A DNA stretch of 64,000 nucleotides, taken from contig CM060895.1 in the NCBI GenBank assembly GCA_030762935.1, positions 74,507,001 to 74,571,000 of the forward strand, in the 5' to 3' direction. The position numbers and the translations under genes were made by a program. The notes beneath the pieces are model-generated. The model made no database searches. It was given only the letters and a program-made list of their open reading frames with translations, and was not told the origin of the DNA. This document shows positions 1-10,230 of this stretch, piece by piece. The first letter of the stretch is position 1. Each line of letters opens with the position of its first letter. This DNA comes from Hymenopus coronatus (taxonomy: Eukaryota; Arthropoda; Insecta; Mantodea; Hymenopodidae).

Positions 1-190
1 AATAGATTATAGCAAAGGTGATGGTGGAGCAATTGGCAGAATGAATGAGGGGGGAACCGGAGGACCCGGAGGAAACCCACCCAGACGTCGCTTTGTCCAC
101 CACAAATCCCACATGCGGACGCTTGGGATCGAACCCGGGCTGCCTAAATAGGAGGCGAGTAGTCTAACCACTCCGCCACGGCGCCGCCAC
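1..190 (-). repeat. tRNA-derived SINE, family S1, truncated by window edge
   Basis: On the minus strand the sequence opens with a tRNA-like head: A-box-like GTGGCGGAGTGGTTAGAC, then B-box-like GGGTTCGATCCC. A body follows (GTGGGATTTGTGGTGGAC, then CTCCGGGTCCTCCGGTTCC) that recurs at 3712-4066, 6478-6640, 56070-56355 and 59165-59330. The repeated head plus shared unrelated tail marks a Pol III SINE and not a tRNA gene. A 65-codon reading frame across it is incidental. Confidence 0.8.
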
Positions 191-829
191 TCTTCTTGTA
201 TCAAGAAAAAAATTTAAGGCGGTGGACGACGTATTCCCATTTGAGAAAAGTAGAGTATTTGTAAATTGAAAACGGGGAATATCTCTGAAATATCCCCCCC
301 CCCAAATGTGTTCGGCGTATATTATAAATGCTTAAATGATGTCTTTATTTTTGTGGAGTAAGAGTTTGCCTTTTTCTTTCCCGTTATGTAAAATTCACCA
401 GAATGAAGAGGTTTTTAGACACTACAATATCGTAAGTCACCTTTAGTGCATATTATCTAAATGCTCTTGATGACGCCTAGCATATTGCCGGGGAAAAGGC
501 AAGTTACCTAGAATTAAATGTAAAGCTGCTATGATAGCAAGTTAGAGCAACGACACAAGTCGACGATCCGCGGCAGTCAAATCCTGGCTATGACTTTGCA
601 TTTTTTCCATTCTGATTCTGGGTTTCCAACTTTTGCCTCCACACACTTGAAAAAACAAACAAAAACATCCAATTACTAAGAGGTTATTATTTTTATTTAT
701 TCATTTATTTTGGCACTCGAAAGATCATAATTCATAATGAAATCGGTGAAGTGCTCCATGTAGTTAAATTACTTGACCTTAGTCTTCACAGGATAAATGA
801 AATCCTCGAAATAGAAATTTACCTGTGCC
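191..829. other. Unassigned AT-rich sequence
   Basis: No coding frame or strong repeat is recognised. At about 515-585 there is a weak tRNA-like stretch (TAGCAAGTTAGAGC, later CAGTCAAATCC) that could be a decayed SINE head, but the spacing and boxes are too poor to call. Confidence 0.4.
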
Positions 830-1640
830 ATTAGTTATTTGTTTATTCTTCAAACACATTTAATCATACTGCACAATCACTAAAAGGAAATTAATGGATA
901 AACAAGCTGATTACATACGCCACTAATTCTGTTTTACGGGCAATTTAAGGGATGTACATGGGAATAACTTTTCCAAGTTCCACATTTTTGTTTGGATTCT
1001 TTTGAAAACTACACTGTGATTGCATTGACGTTTAGTTAATATGTTTACTAAATTGCATTCATATAAGACACATCTCCTAGGGATATTGCTTATATTATAA
1101 AGTTTGTGTAAATAAGCCGCCTAATCAAAATGTCTCACGTTTCATGATTTGAAAAATTTGGTTGCAATTTTCGTAATAGGAGCTAAGAACCCACAAGCAA
1201 TAATAGCGTGAAAAATATTGTATATAAATATGAATACCTATGTGAAATTGTTTATAACTTTATAAACATTGAATCCTTAAAATAAAGCACATTTTAAAAG
1301 TATGTTAATGTAACGCTGTTTCATAAAAAAGCATACTAGAAATCACGTGAATTGTATATTTAAATAGTTGTAAAGTCCAAAACAAGGGGATACATATAAA
1401 TGTTGACGCTTTAGATTTCCAAAGATTTCAGCATGCATGTATTACAAAAAAATATTTTCCATTGCTGTCAAAAATTAACTTAGTGATCATGAGGATGCAG
1501 GAAAGAAACTCGCAAAGACAACAAAAGTAAGAATACTATCAGAAAACTACCCAAGAACTGTATATAAAGTTAAACAAAAATAAATTCCTTTAGCAGTTAG
1601 ACAAGAAGTTTAAGTTACTGTTCCTTTAGCCCAATGTATT
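830..1640 (+). repeat. Unnamed dispersed repeat R2, copy 1
   Basis: This segment aligns by eye with 28495-29390 in the same orientation. Both begin with TTAGTTATTTGTTTATTCTT, share blocks such as AAAGGAAATTA and a CACATTTT block after an AAAATAAA run, and end near a GACAAG tract. Divergence is high. No reading frame, terminal inverted repeat or tRNA head is visible, so its class is unknown. Confidence 0.55.
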
Positions 1641-1694
1641 TAATTTATCCTTCTCCTTAAAATTAGAAACCACACTTAAATATAACAACAATGT

Positions 1695-2050
1695 TAACTT
1701 TGATGAGCATGAAGTACAGAGAAGAATAAGCTTTTGTAATAATAGTTTGTTATAGAGAAAGTCGAGCAAATGTAACATATATTTTTTTTCTCAACTCATG
1801 CAAAAAAACATGGAATTCGGAATACATTACATAGCGACAGCTTTTTAAAAATCTGACTATCATTATCACACAACGATATTATAGATAATCAATGGACAGT
1901 TTATCTGGAATAACAAGTTGTAGATAGAAAAATATACTTTTGAAAAACATTTCTTGAAGATTGAGTAGAGAAAATCATATAAATGCAACAAACATTTACT
2001 CTCTCCATCACGTTTGTACAATATACACAGTGTTCTCGTATATTCCCTAT
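1695..2050 (+). repeat. R1 fragments including a tail-to-head junction
   Basis: The R1 tail (GAAGAATAAGCTTTTGTAA, then TAGAGAAAGTC) lies at 1715-1785. A second tail at about 1950-1995 runs straight into an R1 head (TTTACTCTCTCCATCACG, then ACAATATACACAGTGT), the same junction as in the tandem array at 23.7-26.1 kb. Copies are degenerate. Confidence 0.5.
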
Positions 2051-2099
2051 CTGTCGCTTTACCTATCGTATCGTACAATGAGATAAAATAAAATTAAAT

Positions 2100-2638
2100 T
2101 AAATTGGCGTTCTTTAACTGCTGTAGTTCTTAGCGTCCCATCCTGTTTTAATTCATCAGATAACTGAATCTTGTTTCCAGAGTAAACTTTTTTGTTCATT
2201 GTACACTTTTTATAAAACACAAATCAAAAATGGTATAGATTATATTAAAAAAAAGGCATTAAAATATTTTCTGCGGTATAGTGCATACTACTAAAATATA
2301 TATCCCAGTCGATTTGTCCAACAATATTAATAAATTTATCATAACTACTAGAAGAAAAATTTCTGTAACTTAACATTTGCTTATTACTTTTTAATATATC
2401 ATTAAAATCGCTTTTAAAGAAATGAAACCATAAAGCTAAATGGTCAGAAAAATAAAAAGTATGAAGTTCAACTGTGCAGCCAATGTTGTAAGCAGTTTTT
2501 CTATGCTTGTCAGGCAAGCTTTGTTTCTTGTAGGTTTGTTATTACGATAATTTAGCCCAAACTGGCACAATAGATTCTTAAAGTTAAGTACAGTATTTTC
2601 GTCAGCTTTAATATCAAAATGAAATAAAATGTTGCGTA
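2100..2638. other. Unassigned AT-rich sequence
   Basis: The stretch at 2106-2145 (GGCGTTCTTTAACTGCTG, then TTAGCGTCCCATCC) resembles 4613-4660, which lies just outside a family A SINE, so part of this may be SINE body. A 90-codon minus-strand frame at 2245-2517 shows no recognisable domain and lies in low-complexity sequence. Confidence 0.35.
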
Positions 2639-2639
2639 T

Positions 2640-2845
2640 GAAGACCGCTTAATTATGCTCAGAGGCCTCTTTATCAGCCTAGAGGATCTTTTACCTGTCG
2701 TAAATCTATGACACGGGATCAACATCTTTACTTCCTTTTCGAAGGAAGCCATACTAAGGATTTTATTGCCCTCCGCCGGGTTTGAACCCGCGATCTTGGG
2801 TGCAAGAAGCTAGCATGGTAATCACTTCACCACTGGAACGAAAAA
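2640..2845 (-). repeat. tRNA-derived SINE, family B
   Basis: A reversed B box (GGGTTTGAACCCGCGATC) sits at about 2778-2796. The tail contains AATTATGCTCAGAGGCCTCT and a CGAAGGAAGCCAT block. The same parts occur in the same order at 4786-4990 and in opposite orientation at 9740-9925 and 32840-33130. Confidence 0.75.
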
Positions 2846-2864
2846 GAGCAATGTAGATGTGAAT

Positions 2865-2965
2865 ATGGTTTAACAAGTAGTAGGTAAAACAATACACTTT
2901 TGAACATTTGTAAAAGTGTAATTAGAGAAAGCCATGTGAATGCAATACATTTTTTCAGTGACATC
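2865..2965 (+). repeat. R1 tail fragment
   Basis: It contains TTAGAGAAAGCCATGTGAAT followed by a poly-T run, the standard 3' tail of R1. The rest of the unit is absent or unrecognisable. Confidence 0.5.
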
Positions 2966-2989
2966 TTCAGTTAATATAACTGAAAGCAT

Positions 2990-3700
2990 AGGCTAGAGAT
3001 TCTTATAGACACTCGTTGATTTTACATTGTCCTTTAAAGAAAGTAAAGCTTATAAAATGGATGGAAAAGGAAGCTTAGGTAGACTGGAAAGCACTGCATT
3101 GCGCTATCGCAAGACGTTCCCTACGAGGTAAATTGCTCTTTACCACGAAGCTAATAAATCATACTCCTCAACTTCGATGTTAAAAATAACTGCAATATGT
3201 GAGAACACACGTTTAGTACAAACCTAAAACCAGAAGCATTTAAAATCTTTGACTTTAGATATACTGAGATGTATCTAAGAATTGTCTCACGAAATATGTC
3301 TATTTGAAAGCAACAACACATTAGACTTTTGCGTATCTTTCTAACTTATATTTTTAGCTCAGAAAAGCAGTCCGGTTCTTTGTCATCCATTTTTTTCATT
3401 GCAAACTCTTCGTTCTTGTCTTTTATCAATTATGCAAAAACAAATTGTTAGTAAACAGTTATTTCCAGAGCAAAGTAAAACTGTTTGGAAGAAAAGCAAC
3501 AAAATGCATAAGGTTTGTCAATTATACAGGTAGCACTTCTACCATACGGAACTATTCAAAGCAAAATTGGTATAGCAAGGTGAAAATTTTAAGACAAAGT
3601 GTAACAAAAGCAAAGTAACACAAAATTTAAAATATAGCAAGTAAACTGGAACTGGGTTTTTGAAAATTCTGTGTTACATTTTTTTTTTCCATTTTGGTAC
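2990..3700. other. Unassigned sequence
   Basis: I see no gene, SINE head or R1 block here, only AT-rich sequence with short homopolymer runs. Confidence 0.35.
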
Positions 3701-3711
3701 TGTACATAATC

Positions 3712-4066
3712 GTGATGACGACACGTGGTTGACTGGTTAAACTGCTCGCCTCCCATCTAGGTGGCCCGGGTTCGATCCCAAGCGCCCGCATTTGGGATTC
3801 GTGATCTGGGCGGGTTTTCTCCGGATCCTCCTGTTTCCCCCGCCACTTATTCCACAAATTACTCCATCACCTTTCCAATCATCAATTTCGCTTACATTTC
3901 ATATCATCCATTTTCTCATATCCCTGCTTGGCTACGGGCCGACCCCTCATAACAAGTTCTCCATTCAGTGGCTCACCAACAGTCTTCTGATCCCTAGGCA
4001 TTTGCTTGCAAGTCCTAGGGGTGTGTCTCAGTCCTACAATTACGGGGATTATGAAACGAAACAATT
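3712..4066 (+). repeat. tRNA-derived SINE, family S1, near full length
   Basis: This is the best S1 copy. A tRNA-like head carries TGGTTGACTGGTTAAACTGC and GGGTTCGATCCC (about 3769-3780). The body includes GGGCGGGTTTTCTCCGGATC and CATCACCTTTCCAATCATC, and the 3' part includes CAAGTTCTCCATTCAGTGGC. Overlapping short frames on both strands are incidental. Confidence 0.8.
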
Positions 4067-4184
4067 GTGATGAGCAGCAAGGAAAATTTTAGATAAATTT
4101 GAGAGTTTGGCAAATGCAAACCTTTAAATAATTTCTGTTTTGCAAATGATCAACTAATCCAAAACGTGCTACTGAACGTAAATG

Positions 4185-4366
4185 ACAAGTTTGGTATTTA
4201 TCTGACTTTTCGGTTTGAGCTATGCTGTCCCCCCCCCCACACACACACATGACGAAAGTTTTTCTAAAAATGTCTCTGAGGACTTCATAACAAATTTCCG
4301 ATTCAGTCCCGGTATCGAATTTTTGGGTGGAATACAATACCTTCTCTACCTGCTAGAGAAAGTGAT
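4185..4366 (-). repeat. R1 head fragment
   Basis: It reads in minus orientation through the R1 landmarks: AAGTTTGGTATTTA, the CA-rich tract, GGTATCGAATTTTTGGGTGG, the CCTTCTCTA arm and the terminal CTAGAGAAAGT. Only the head third of the unit is present. Confidence 0.75.
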
Positions 4367-4609
4367 AAATATACCTGTGTCTGGGCTTTCTTTCACAGGC
4401 CCAAGTTTGACAAGAAAAATATTTGGAAGTTAGAATGATTGACTGGTAATATTTAATTTCTATATCGGTGTTTAAAGAACATTAAACGAAATAACTTACA
4501 AAATGAGCAACTCTTATCATTTATCTTTTCTTGAAGCTGTTTATCACTGGGAACATAATAAACTATACACCCCCTATATTCTCTGCGTTAATTAAAGGAA
4601 AAATGTAAA

Positions 4610-4785
4610 TGGCGTGTTATTTATGGACGCTCTTTAACCACTATGTTTCTCAGCGTCCCTTTCTATACTTTTTTAAATACAGTTCCGGAGTCTTGTCGGG
4701 AATCCGGCATTTAACACCCATGCTCAAGGCGGGACTGGAACCCACGATCGCCTTGGCGCGCGCGGCCATGGGGACCGGCTTATAC
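4610..4785 (-). repeat. tRNA-derived SINE, family A
   Basis: On the minus strand the head reads CCGGTCCCCATGGCCGCGCG, with the B-box region GGGTTCCAGTCC. The tail contains CCGGATTCCCGACAAGACTC. The same organisation recurs at 59640-59890 and, partially, at 5062-5150. It abuts the family B SINE at 4786. Confidence 0.75.
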
Positions 4786-4990
4786 TGAGAATGAAAGGCC
4801 GCTTAATTTTGCTCAGAGGCCTCTCTATCAGACTTGAGATTCTTTTACGTGCCGCAAATCTACACACGGGTCCAACTGCTTTCTTTCCGAAGGAAGCCAT
4901 GCTAAGGATTTTTACGCCCGAAAAAATCCATCGCCCTCCACCGGGTTCGAACCCGCGACCTCTTAGCGTTAATGAACGCTTAGCAGTAAG
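4786..4990 (-). repeat. tRNA-derived SINE, family B
   Basis: The B-box complement is GGGTTCGAACCCGCGACC at about 4942-4959. The tail shares the CTCAGAGGCCTCTCTATCAG and GAAGGAAGCCATGCTAAGGA blocks with 2640-2845. It lies directly next to the family A SINE, so one probably inserted beside or into the other. Confidence 0.8.
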
Positions 4991-5061
4991 TTATCTTTAG
5001 TGTAGTCTTGAGCGCATATGCTTTGCTTTTATTTTTCCTCCATTTCCTTTTTTAGCCTATT

Positions 5062-5150
5062 TGTTTATCGAACCTACGATTCCCTGCGCCATGAAGCACT
5101 AAACTAGGCACTTTGGCAAGAGCGGCCACTGACCGGTAGTTTTGTAGCCT
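5062..5150 (-). repeat. Partial SINE, family A
   Basis: CGAACCTACGATTCCCTGCG followed by GGCAAGAGCGGCCACTGACC matches the B-box to 5' end section of the copy at 59810-59890 with substitutions. The tail is not recognisable. Confidence 0.55.
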
Positions 5151-6470
5151 GTGTGGACAAATTTCATTATCAGCGCCTGGCATACTGCTAGGAAGCTGAT
5201 CGTTGAGCGGAAGAAGACCTAAGTTAGGCTTTACAGCTTAAAACGTTTTTTTTTTTTTTTTTTTTTTTCCGACGAATAGACACTATGGGATGGAAAACCG
5301 AGAAATAGGTATTGCTTTGATTATTTGTGTTCAATCTATATCGTGACAATGACCCTTATTACATAAAGGTTTACGTTTAGCACATATGTTTAGAAATTCT
5401 CCTTCCAATACAACTTTAAAAGGCGTTGACTAAAACTAGAATAAAGACCCATTAATCTGGCCAGAAGATTATAAAACAGGCAATTAACATTACAAAATGT
5501 GTATGAATCGATACAAAAACGAAAGGCAGTTAAATACCATAACTTATAAATAAAAATGAAAACGCTAGCTATTTTTGGGAAAATACAACATTTAAAAAAA
5601 ATCTTCACATGTAAATGGTAATGGTCCAGGATTTTTTTGTTGTTTTTTTTGTTTGTTGAAACTGTGTTGTTTCTTTGGAAGATGATCACGGTAAATACCA
5701 ACGGAAATTTCGTTTTCGAGCGCGAACTCGTCTTTTTCTAAAATATATTTTTAGATTTAGAGGATTTTAAGACATATATTAAATCTCAATATCTCTACTT
5801 GCTAGATATGTGGCACAGTAAATAAGTGTACATATTCTACATACACAAACCTTTTCATATGAGCAGTGACATACATCAACCCATACCGTGTTTAGAAATA
5901 AGGAGCTTAGTAATTTAAAATTATCGAAACAGGAAGTGCTTCGTCGCTATAACTTGTGTACTGCGCGCATGAGATTATTTCACTTCCTTATTAAACCTAA
6001 TTGCAACAGAGCATTAGTTGTTTATGACCGCGGACTTTACTAATTCCTCTTCAGATATTTATAGACGGAAATAATGAGGAAACTAAATCAAGGAAGGTCA
6101 TGCACCTTTGAAGCAACGCAGCGATCTGGGCTATCAGATAAGACCACCTGTGAACTATTAGATGGAGGAGGAGATTAGAGATCTCTAAGACGTCATGCTA
6201 AGAGATGAGAACCCCTAGAGGTCTAAGGGTTTTTCCTCTTCACAGAAGGGGAGCAAAACTCATTTTATTTTCCCTACTGCTTATTTAAGGTGATAAACAA
6301 GGCATTGCATTACATCAAAGTTGTGCTGTGGCAACTTTATACCTCAACAATTTTCAAAGACTTTATTAAAATTGTTCCAGCTTTCCTTATGCTATTCGAG
6401 TCAAAAAGCTGCATAATGCGGCAACTAACACCTGTAATTAGAGCATTTTCTTTTATACCCATTTTATAAT
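5151..6470. other. Unassigned AT-rich sequence with a 23-base T run
   Basis: Positions 5246-5268 are an uninterrupted T run. A 103-codon minus-strand frame at 5390-5701 is hydrophobic and low in complexity and matches no family I know. Nothing else is supported. Confidence 0.35.
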
Positions 6471-6477
6471 GGTAGGC

Positions 6478-6640
6478 GGTATCGTGACCAAATGGTTAGA
6501 CCACTCGCCTCTCACCATGGCGACCGGGGTTCAATCACAGGGACCGCACCTGGAATTTTGAGGCGTCTGATGGCTTTGGTGGGTTCTTCGAATTTCTCCC
6601 ACCGATCATTACACCATTTGCTTCGACCTTGCCTTTCCAT
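6478..6640 (+). repeat. tRNA-derived SINE, family S1, diverged
   Basis: The head reads TGACCAAATGGTTAGACCAC with GGGGTTCAATCAC as a degraded B box. The body GGTGGGTTCTTCGAATTTCT parallels the GGGCGGGTTTTCTCC block of the copy at 3712. Confidence 0.65.
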
Positions 6641-7014
6641 TTTGGGGGGGGGATAACAGGAATAAAGGTTATAAGGATAACAGGTCAATAAGGTATTTGG
6701 GAAGGATAAGGGAAAATGGGAGAGAAAGGATTTGATTCTGTGGTGTCTCTATTGGGAAAACATTGGTGTAATGGGGCTCGGTACCGCCTAAGCAAACCGT
6801 GTATTCGTGGGTGCTTACTTGGGTTGGTCGGAATTCCGACAGTGGAAGGTAGGTATTACGCCTTGACCTAAGCCCAGACGTAGACCTATATTTTGAGGTG
6901 TATACTTTATTTTTGTTGGTAATAGTACTGTGGTGTGGATGTGTGTATGGGTAGAGGTAGCTATAGTTAATTACGACGCCAGGCATCTTCTTTCTCCCTT
7001 TTATACCTGTACTA

Positions 7015-7400
7015 AGGTAGGTGTAGTTTGGCGCACCCGGGGTCCCAAGCCAACCCTTACTCTCTGTGGGAACCACTCAGTGGTGAGGGAGTCACTCCGT
7101 CGAAATGCCCACCCGCGTGTAGGCCGTGCGTGGAGACCCATGTCGGTGAAAAGGGATATCGTGTTTGCGTATCTGAGCTAGGTTTCTGCCCTTCAGTGAC
7201 TGGGGAGGGTGTGCAACCTACTATACCACTTTTGATTTCTGCTTCGCCTAATACCTAGGGTGAGTGGGACGGCGATCCTGCTTATATCGCCTGTGCAGCC
7301 CAGTGGGGTGACTCCTCGTTGGGTTCCGTGGTGGATGGGGAGCACTGGTGGATGCAATTTTTATATCATAGAAAAAAACTAACCCAAACATTCTATTTTT
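7015..7400 (+). other. Probable LINE 5' UTR upstream of the Jockey-type ORF1
   Basis: A GC-richer block (for example GGGGTCCCAAGCCAACCC and GGAACCACTCAGTGGTGAGG) lies just before the ORF1 relic and differs in composition from all surrounding sequence. Non-LTR elements carry their promoter in the 5' UTR, so this is the likely leader of the element. The 5' boundary is uncertain, and overlapping short frames are incidental. Confidence 0.4.
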
Positions 7401-7439
7401 GTAAAGGAAGTCAAGTTTAGTGGTTCTCGCTACTTAGTT

Positions 7440-8500
7440 GTGAAGGGGACAGGGGAAGGATGGAAACTTTCATCAGTTTGCCCGTTTGCGATTCAAAAAG
7501 ATCTGGACAACATAGGTGGCCCGGCTAAATCTTGCATTAGAACCCAAAGTGGCACACGCCTGATCGAAGCTAATTCCACGTTGGGAAGCTACCACGTAAA
7601 ATCGAGATGCGCAAGCTCTCAACTCCTCACGCGGTATTCTCGCCGCCCGTTCATTGGACGGTATCTCCAATGAGGAGATACAGGAGAACCTATCGAACAG
7701 GGTGTTACAGCTATGCACAGAGTTCGATGAGTCAATGGCGAATTCGTGTCTACACGTATCCTGTCCCTTACCTTTAATCGGGTAGATTTACCCCAAGGAA
7801 TTAAGGCGGATTACGAGGCTATTATGGTCAGGTCTTATGTACCGAGCCCACTCAGGTGCTACAAGTGTCAGCGGTTTGGGCGAGCATCCTTCTAGTTCAT
7901 GGGAATGCTCTCGTTATGCTGAGGAACGAGCCATACAGGAGATACGGGTGAAAGAGGTGTCCTTCTCGGAAACCCGTAAGCTACTGCGCCTTCGCCAACC
8001 CTCTGTCCCGCGGTCTGGTACTTATAGCTCTATGGCTGCTAAACCGGTACCAAGGCGGGAAATCGCTATTCAAACCTGCGATATAACGGGGTCACCATTG
8101 TCGAAGAGATTCTCGTTAGCAGAACACTACGTTGGCATCAACATCTGCCAAATACGCCAATGTGAAACATATGGATCGGCACAGTTGTCATCCCAACCGT
8201 CGACCTTAGGCAATAACACAGGCAAAAACGTAGCATCTGAGAAACATTTCAAAACCAGCTATGTTAGATTCGACTTCCTTAAAGAACGTGTAACGTCTGC
8301 TCCCAAATCATCTAAGGGTAGTAAAAGTCCGCGTCACTCTCCACGCAGATCCTCATCTGAGGAATCTTCTGGGAGGAGTTCCGATCGGCTACGACCATCT
8401 TCGTCTATCAGTACTTCCATTGGAAAGGGCTCCTACCCCTTGGAAGAGATGGAACAGGAGGATTCTGCCCCCGCTGTAAGACGGACAGTGCGTAAGTAGC
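7440..8500 (+). pseudogene. Jockey-type non-LTR retrotransposon ORF1 (nucleic-acid-binding, zinc knuckle), decayed
   Basis: ORF1 proteins of Jockey-type LINEs bind the element RNA and carry CCHC zinc knuckles. Across three shifting frames this stretch keeps the family's order of blocks. CPFAIQKDLDNIGG lies near 7476. SRGVISARSLDGISNEEIQE follows, once the frame change near 7615 is allowed for. LTFNRVDLPQGIKADYEAI comes next, then the knuckle start PLRCYKCQRFGRASF at 7848-7893, which meets a stop. After a deletion that removes the second knuckle, the tail EERAIQEIRVKEVSFSETRK begins near 7921 and continues in a 220-codon frame (7837-8499) rich in Ser, Arg and Lys. Several stops and frameshifts make it non-functional. 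Similar ORF1 proteins are abundant in spiders and other arthropods. Confidence 0.75.
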
Positions 8501-8510
8501 AGGATCGCGC

Positions 8511-9735
8511 TCCTGAAAGTAGCATTAGTTCGACTGGAAGAAGAAACACCTTTCAATTTAAATATTGGTATAGTGCACTGGAGATAACATAAGACATTCA
8601 AAATCATGTCGAGATATCCAAAGACAGTTTACTACAATAACTATGTACACTTTCGACTCTTAGTAGCAGCTGTTCCAATCTAATTCGTTTGAGTCAAAGT
8701 ATTCGCGCGTACTCAACCAAAGATCTCTGCACCCAGCTGAAGGGGATGGCTGTGATAGTTAACGGCATTGGGCAAAGGTCATAGCACTATGTTTACGTTT
8801 GCTGCTATTTCGTTTGAACAGTTTATTCGATTGGTAAAAGTGGATTGGCCTTAATACTGAGATATATTGCCGACAGACCCCTGCGAGTCGTGAGTGGCTA
8901 CCTACTCTTTCGACGCTCACCCAAACTGGAACAGCCTACGTATAAAAGAGGGAAGGTTTTGGCCACCCTGGCAAAGTTTGTAAAGTGGCATACATTCGAT
9001 AATGCACGTCCTGGTGGTAGAGTTTAGAAACTGTCGATAATGCAGTACTCTTCCTGCATAGCAATCCTCCCTGCATGTTTCTTTTCCTTCATTTCAGATT
9101 TTTTTCTTGATAATATAAAGTTATATTGAGCTAGGTACGCATATAAATTACTGTACTTAAGTTATTCTAAAGCAGCAGCTTCTGTTTTATTAAGAAAGGG
9201 TATCATTTCAAGGAAGAATTAGAAGTCATTTTATATACTGTAGTTACATTAATTCTGAACACTTTTGGTTAAATTAATTTTCAGATTACAATATTTCATT
9301 AAACTCTTATTCAAGATCATTCTTACTTGATAAATTATAGCAGGTAGTGTTACCGTAAAGGAATAATAAAGTTTTTACCATAAACTAGAGCTAATTTGAT
9401 CCTTAATTGATATTTTGACCCTACTTAGGAAAATAGCATATTTTATAAATATACTCTACACATTATGTTGTGCAGTTCAATGTTAATAATGGAATTATTG
9501 CTGCATGTAGAGGAACTCAAGAGTTTGGAGATGTCTAATAATTATAGGTTTATGACTTTTCAATACCATAAACGCCATTATCTTAAGTATACAAGATTTC
9601 CCCAATTTAGAGCCCCTATTAAAAGAGAGTAACAATCAATTCTATATCATATCGGCAGCAGTAAAAACTAAACAGTATAATTTCCAAACATACTTTTCAT
9701 ATTTTGCATTCGACATGAACTATAAAGTTATTGCT
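8511..9735. other. Region where LINE ORF2 would be expected; not recognised
   Basis: I could not find endonuclease or reverse transcriptase motifs downstream of the ORF1 relic. A short block at 8570-8600 could be a badly decayed endonuclease start but is too weak to call. From 9040 on the sequence is plain AT-rich DNA. Confidence 0.35.
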
Positions 9736-9739
9736 CTCA

Positions 9740-9925
9740 TATTCCTCCGTGATGTGGTGGGTACTATGCTAGTCTGTAAAACCCAAATTTACAGGTTCAA
9801 ACCACGGAGGGAGTTGGCTTTTTTTCGGACGCAAAATCGTTAGCATGGCTTCCTTCGGAAGGTAAGTAATACTGATGATCCCGTGTAAATGTTTATTTGC
9901 ATGTAAAAGAACCCCATTCCTTGAA
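9740..9925 (+). repeat. tRNA-derived SINE, family B, diverged
   Basis: The B box is CAGGTTCAAACCACGGAGG. The body has the CATGGCTTCCTTCGGAAGG and CATGTAAAAGAACC blocks shared with 32840-33130 and, reversed, with 4786-4990. Confidence 0.7.
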
Positions 9926-10095
9926 AGAAGGCGGCTTCTGGGCAACATTCCGCCATTTCCCGTCCGCAAGTCGTGATTTCGCCGTACAATGCCATCTGTG
10001 GGTGACAAGACGTTCCATGGTCACCATGGCGCATAGCAGCAAACTCGTGAACTAGAAATTCAAATCCGATCATGGAAACATCGCAACGCTGCCCT

Positions 10096-10230
10096 ATGAT
10101 TAATGCTCTCCCTAGTAATCTCAAAGAAAATGTTGGGATTTTCAGGGCTTTTAAAGCCTCTCTTAAGGAGTACCTTTGCAATAAATCATTTTACTCTGTA
10201 GATGAATATTTAAGTGACATGTCTGTCTGA
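10096..10230 (+). pseudogene. C-terminal end of a non-LTR retrotransposon ORF2
   Basis: The frame reads INALPSNLKENVGIFRAFKA, then SLKEYLCNKSFYSVDEYLSD, and stops at 10228-10230. A 'W-N-x-L-P' block, about ten residues, an 'F-K-x-x-L-K' helix and a closing 'F-Y-S-V-x-E-[FY]-L' are the standard ending of ORF2 in many arthropod LINEs of the Jockey/CR1 range. The tryptophan of the first block is changed. Nothing upstream continues the reverse transcriptase, so this is a 5'-truncated remnant. The AT-rich sequence up to about 10720, with AATAAAAAGT near the end, is probably its 3' UTR. Confidence 0.6.

Noticed and set aside
3712..4066. Small protein genes on both strands
   Set aside because: The 60-92 codon frames overlap in four frames across a SINE; no start context, and they are broken in sister copies.
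7028..7258. Separate short gene before ORF1
   Set aside because: Overlapping frames in the GC-richer LINE leader; better explained as 5' UTR.
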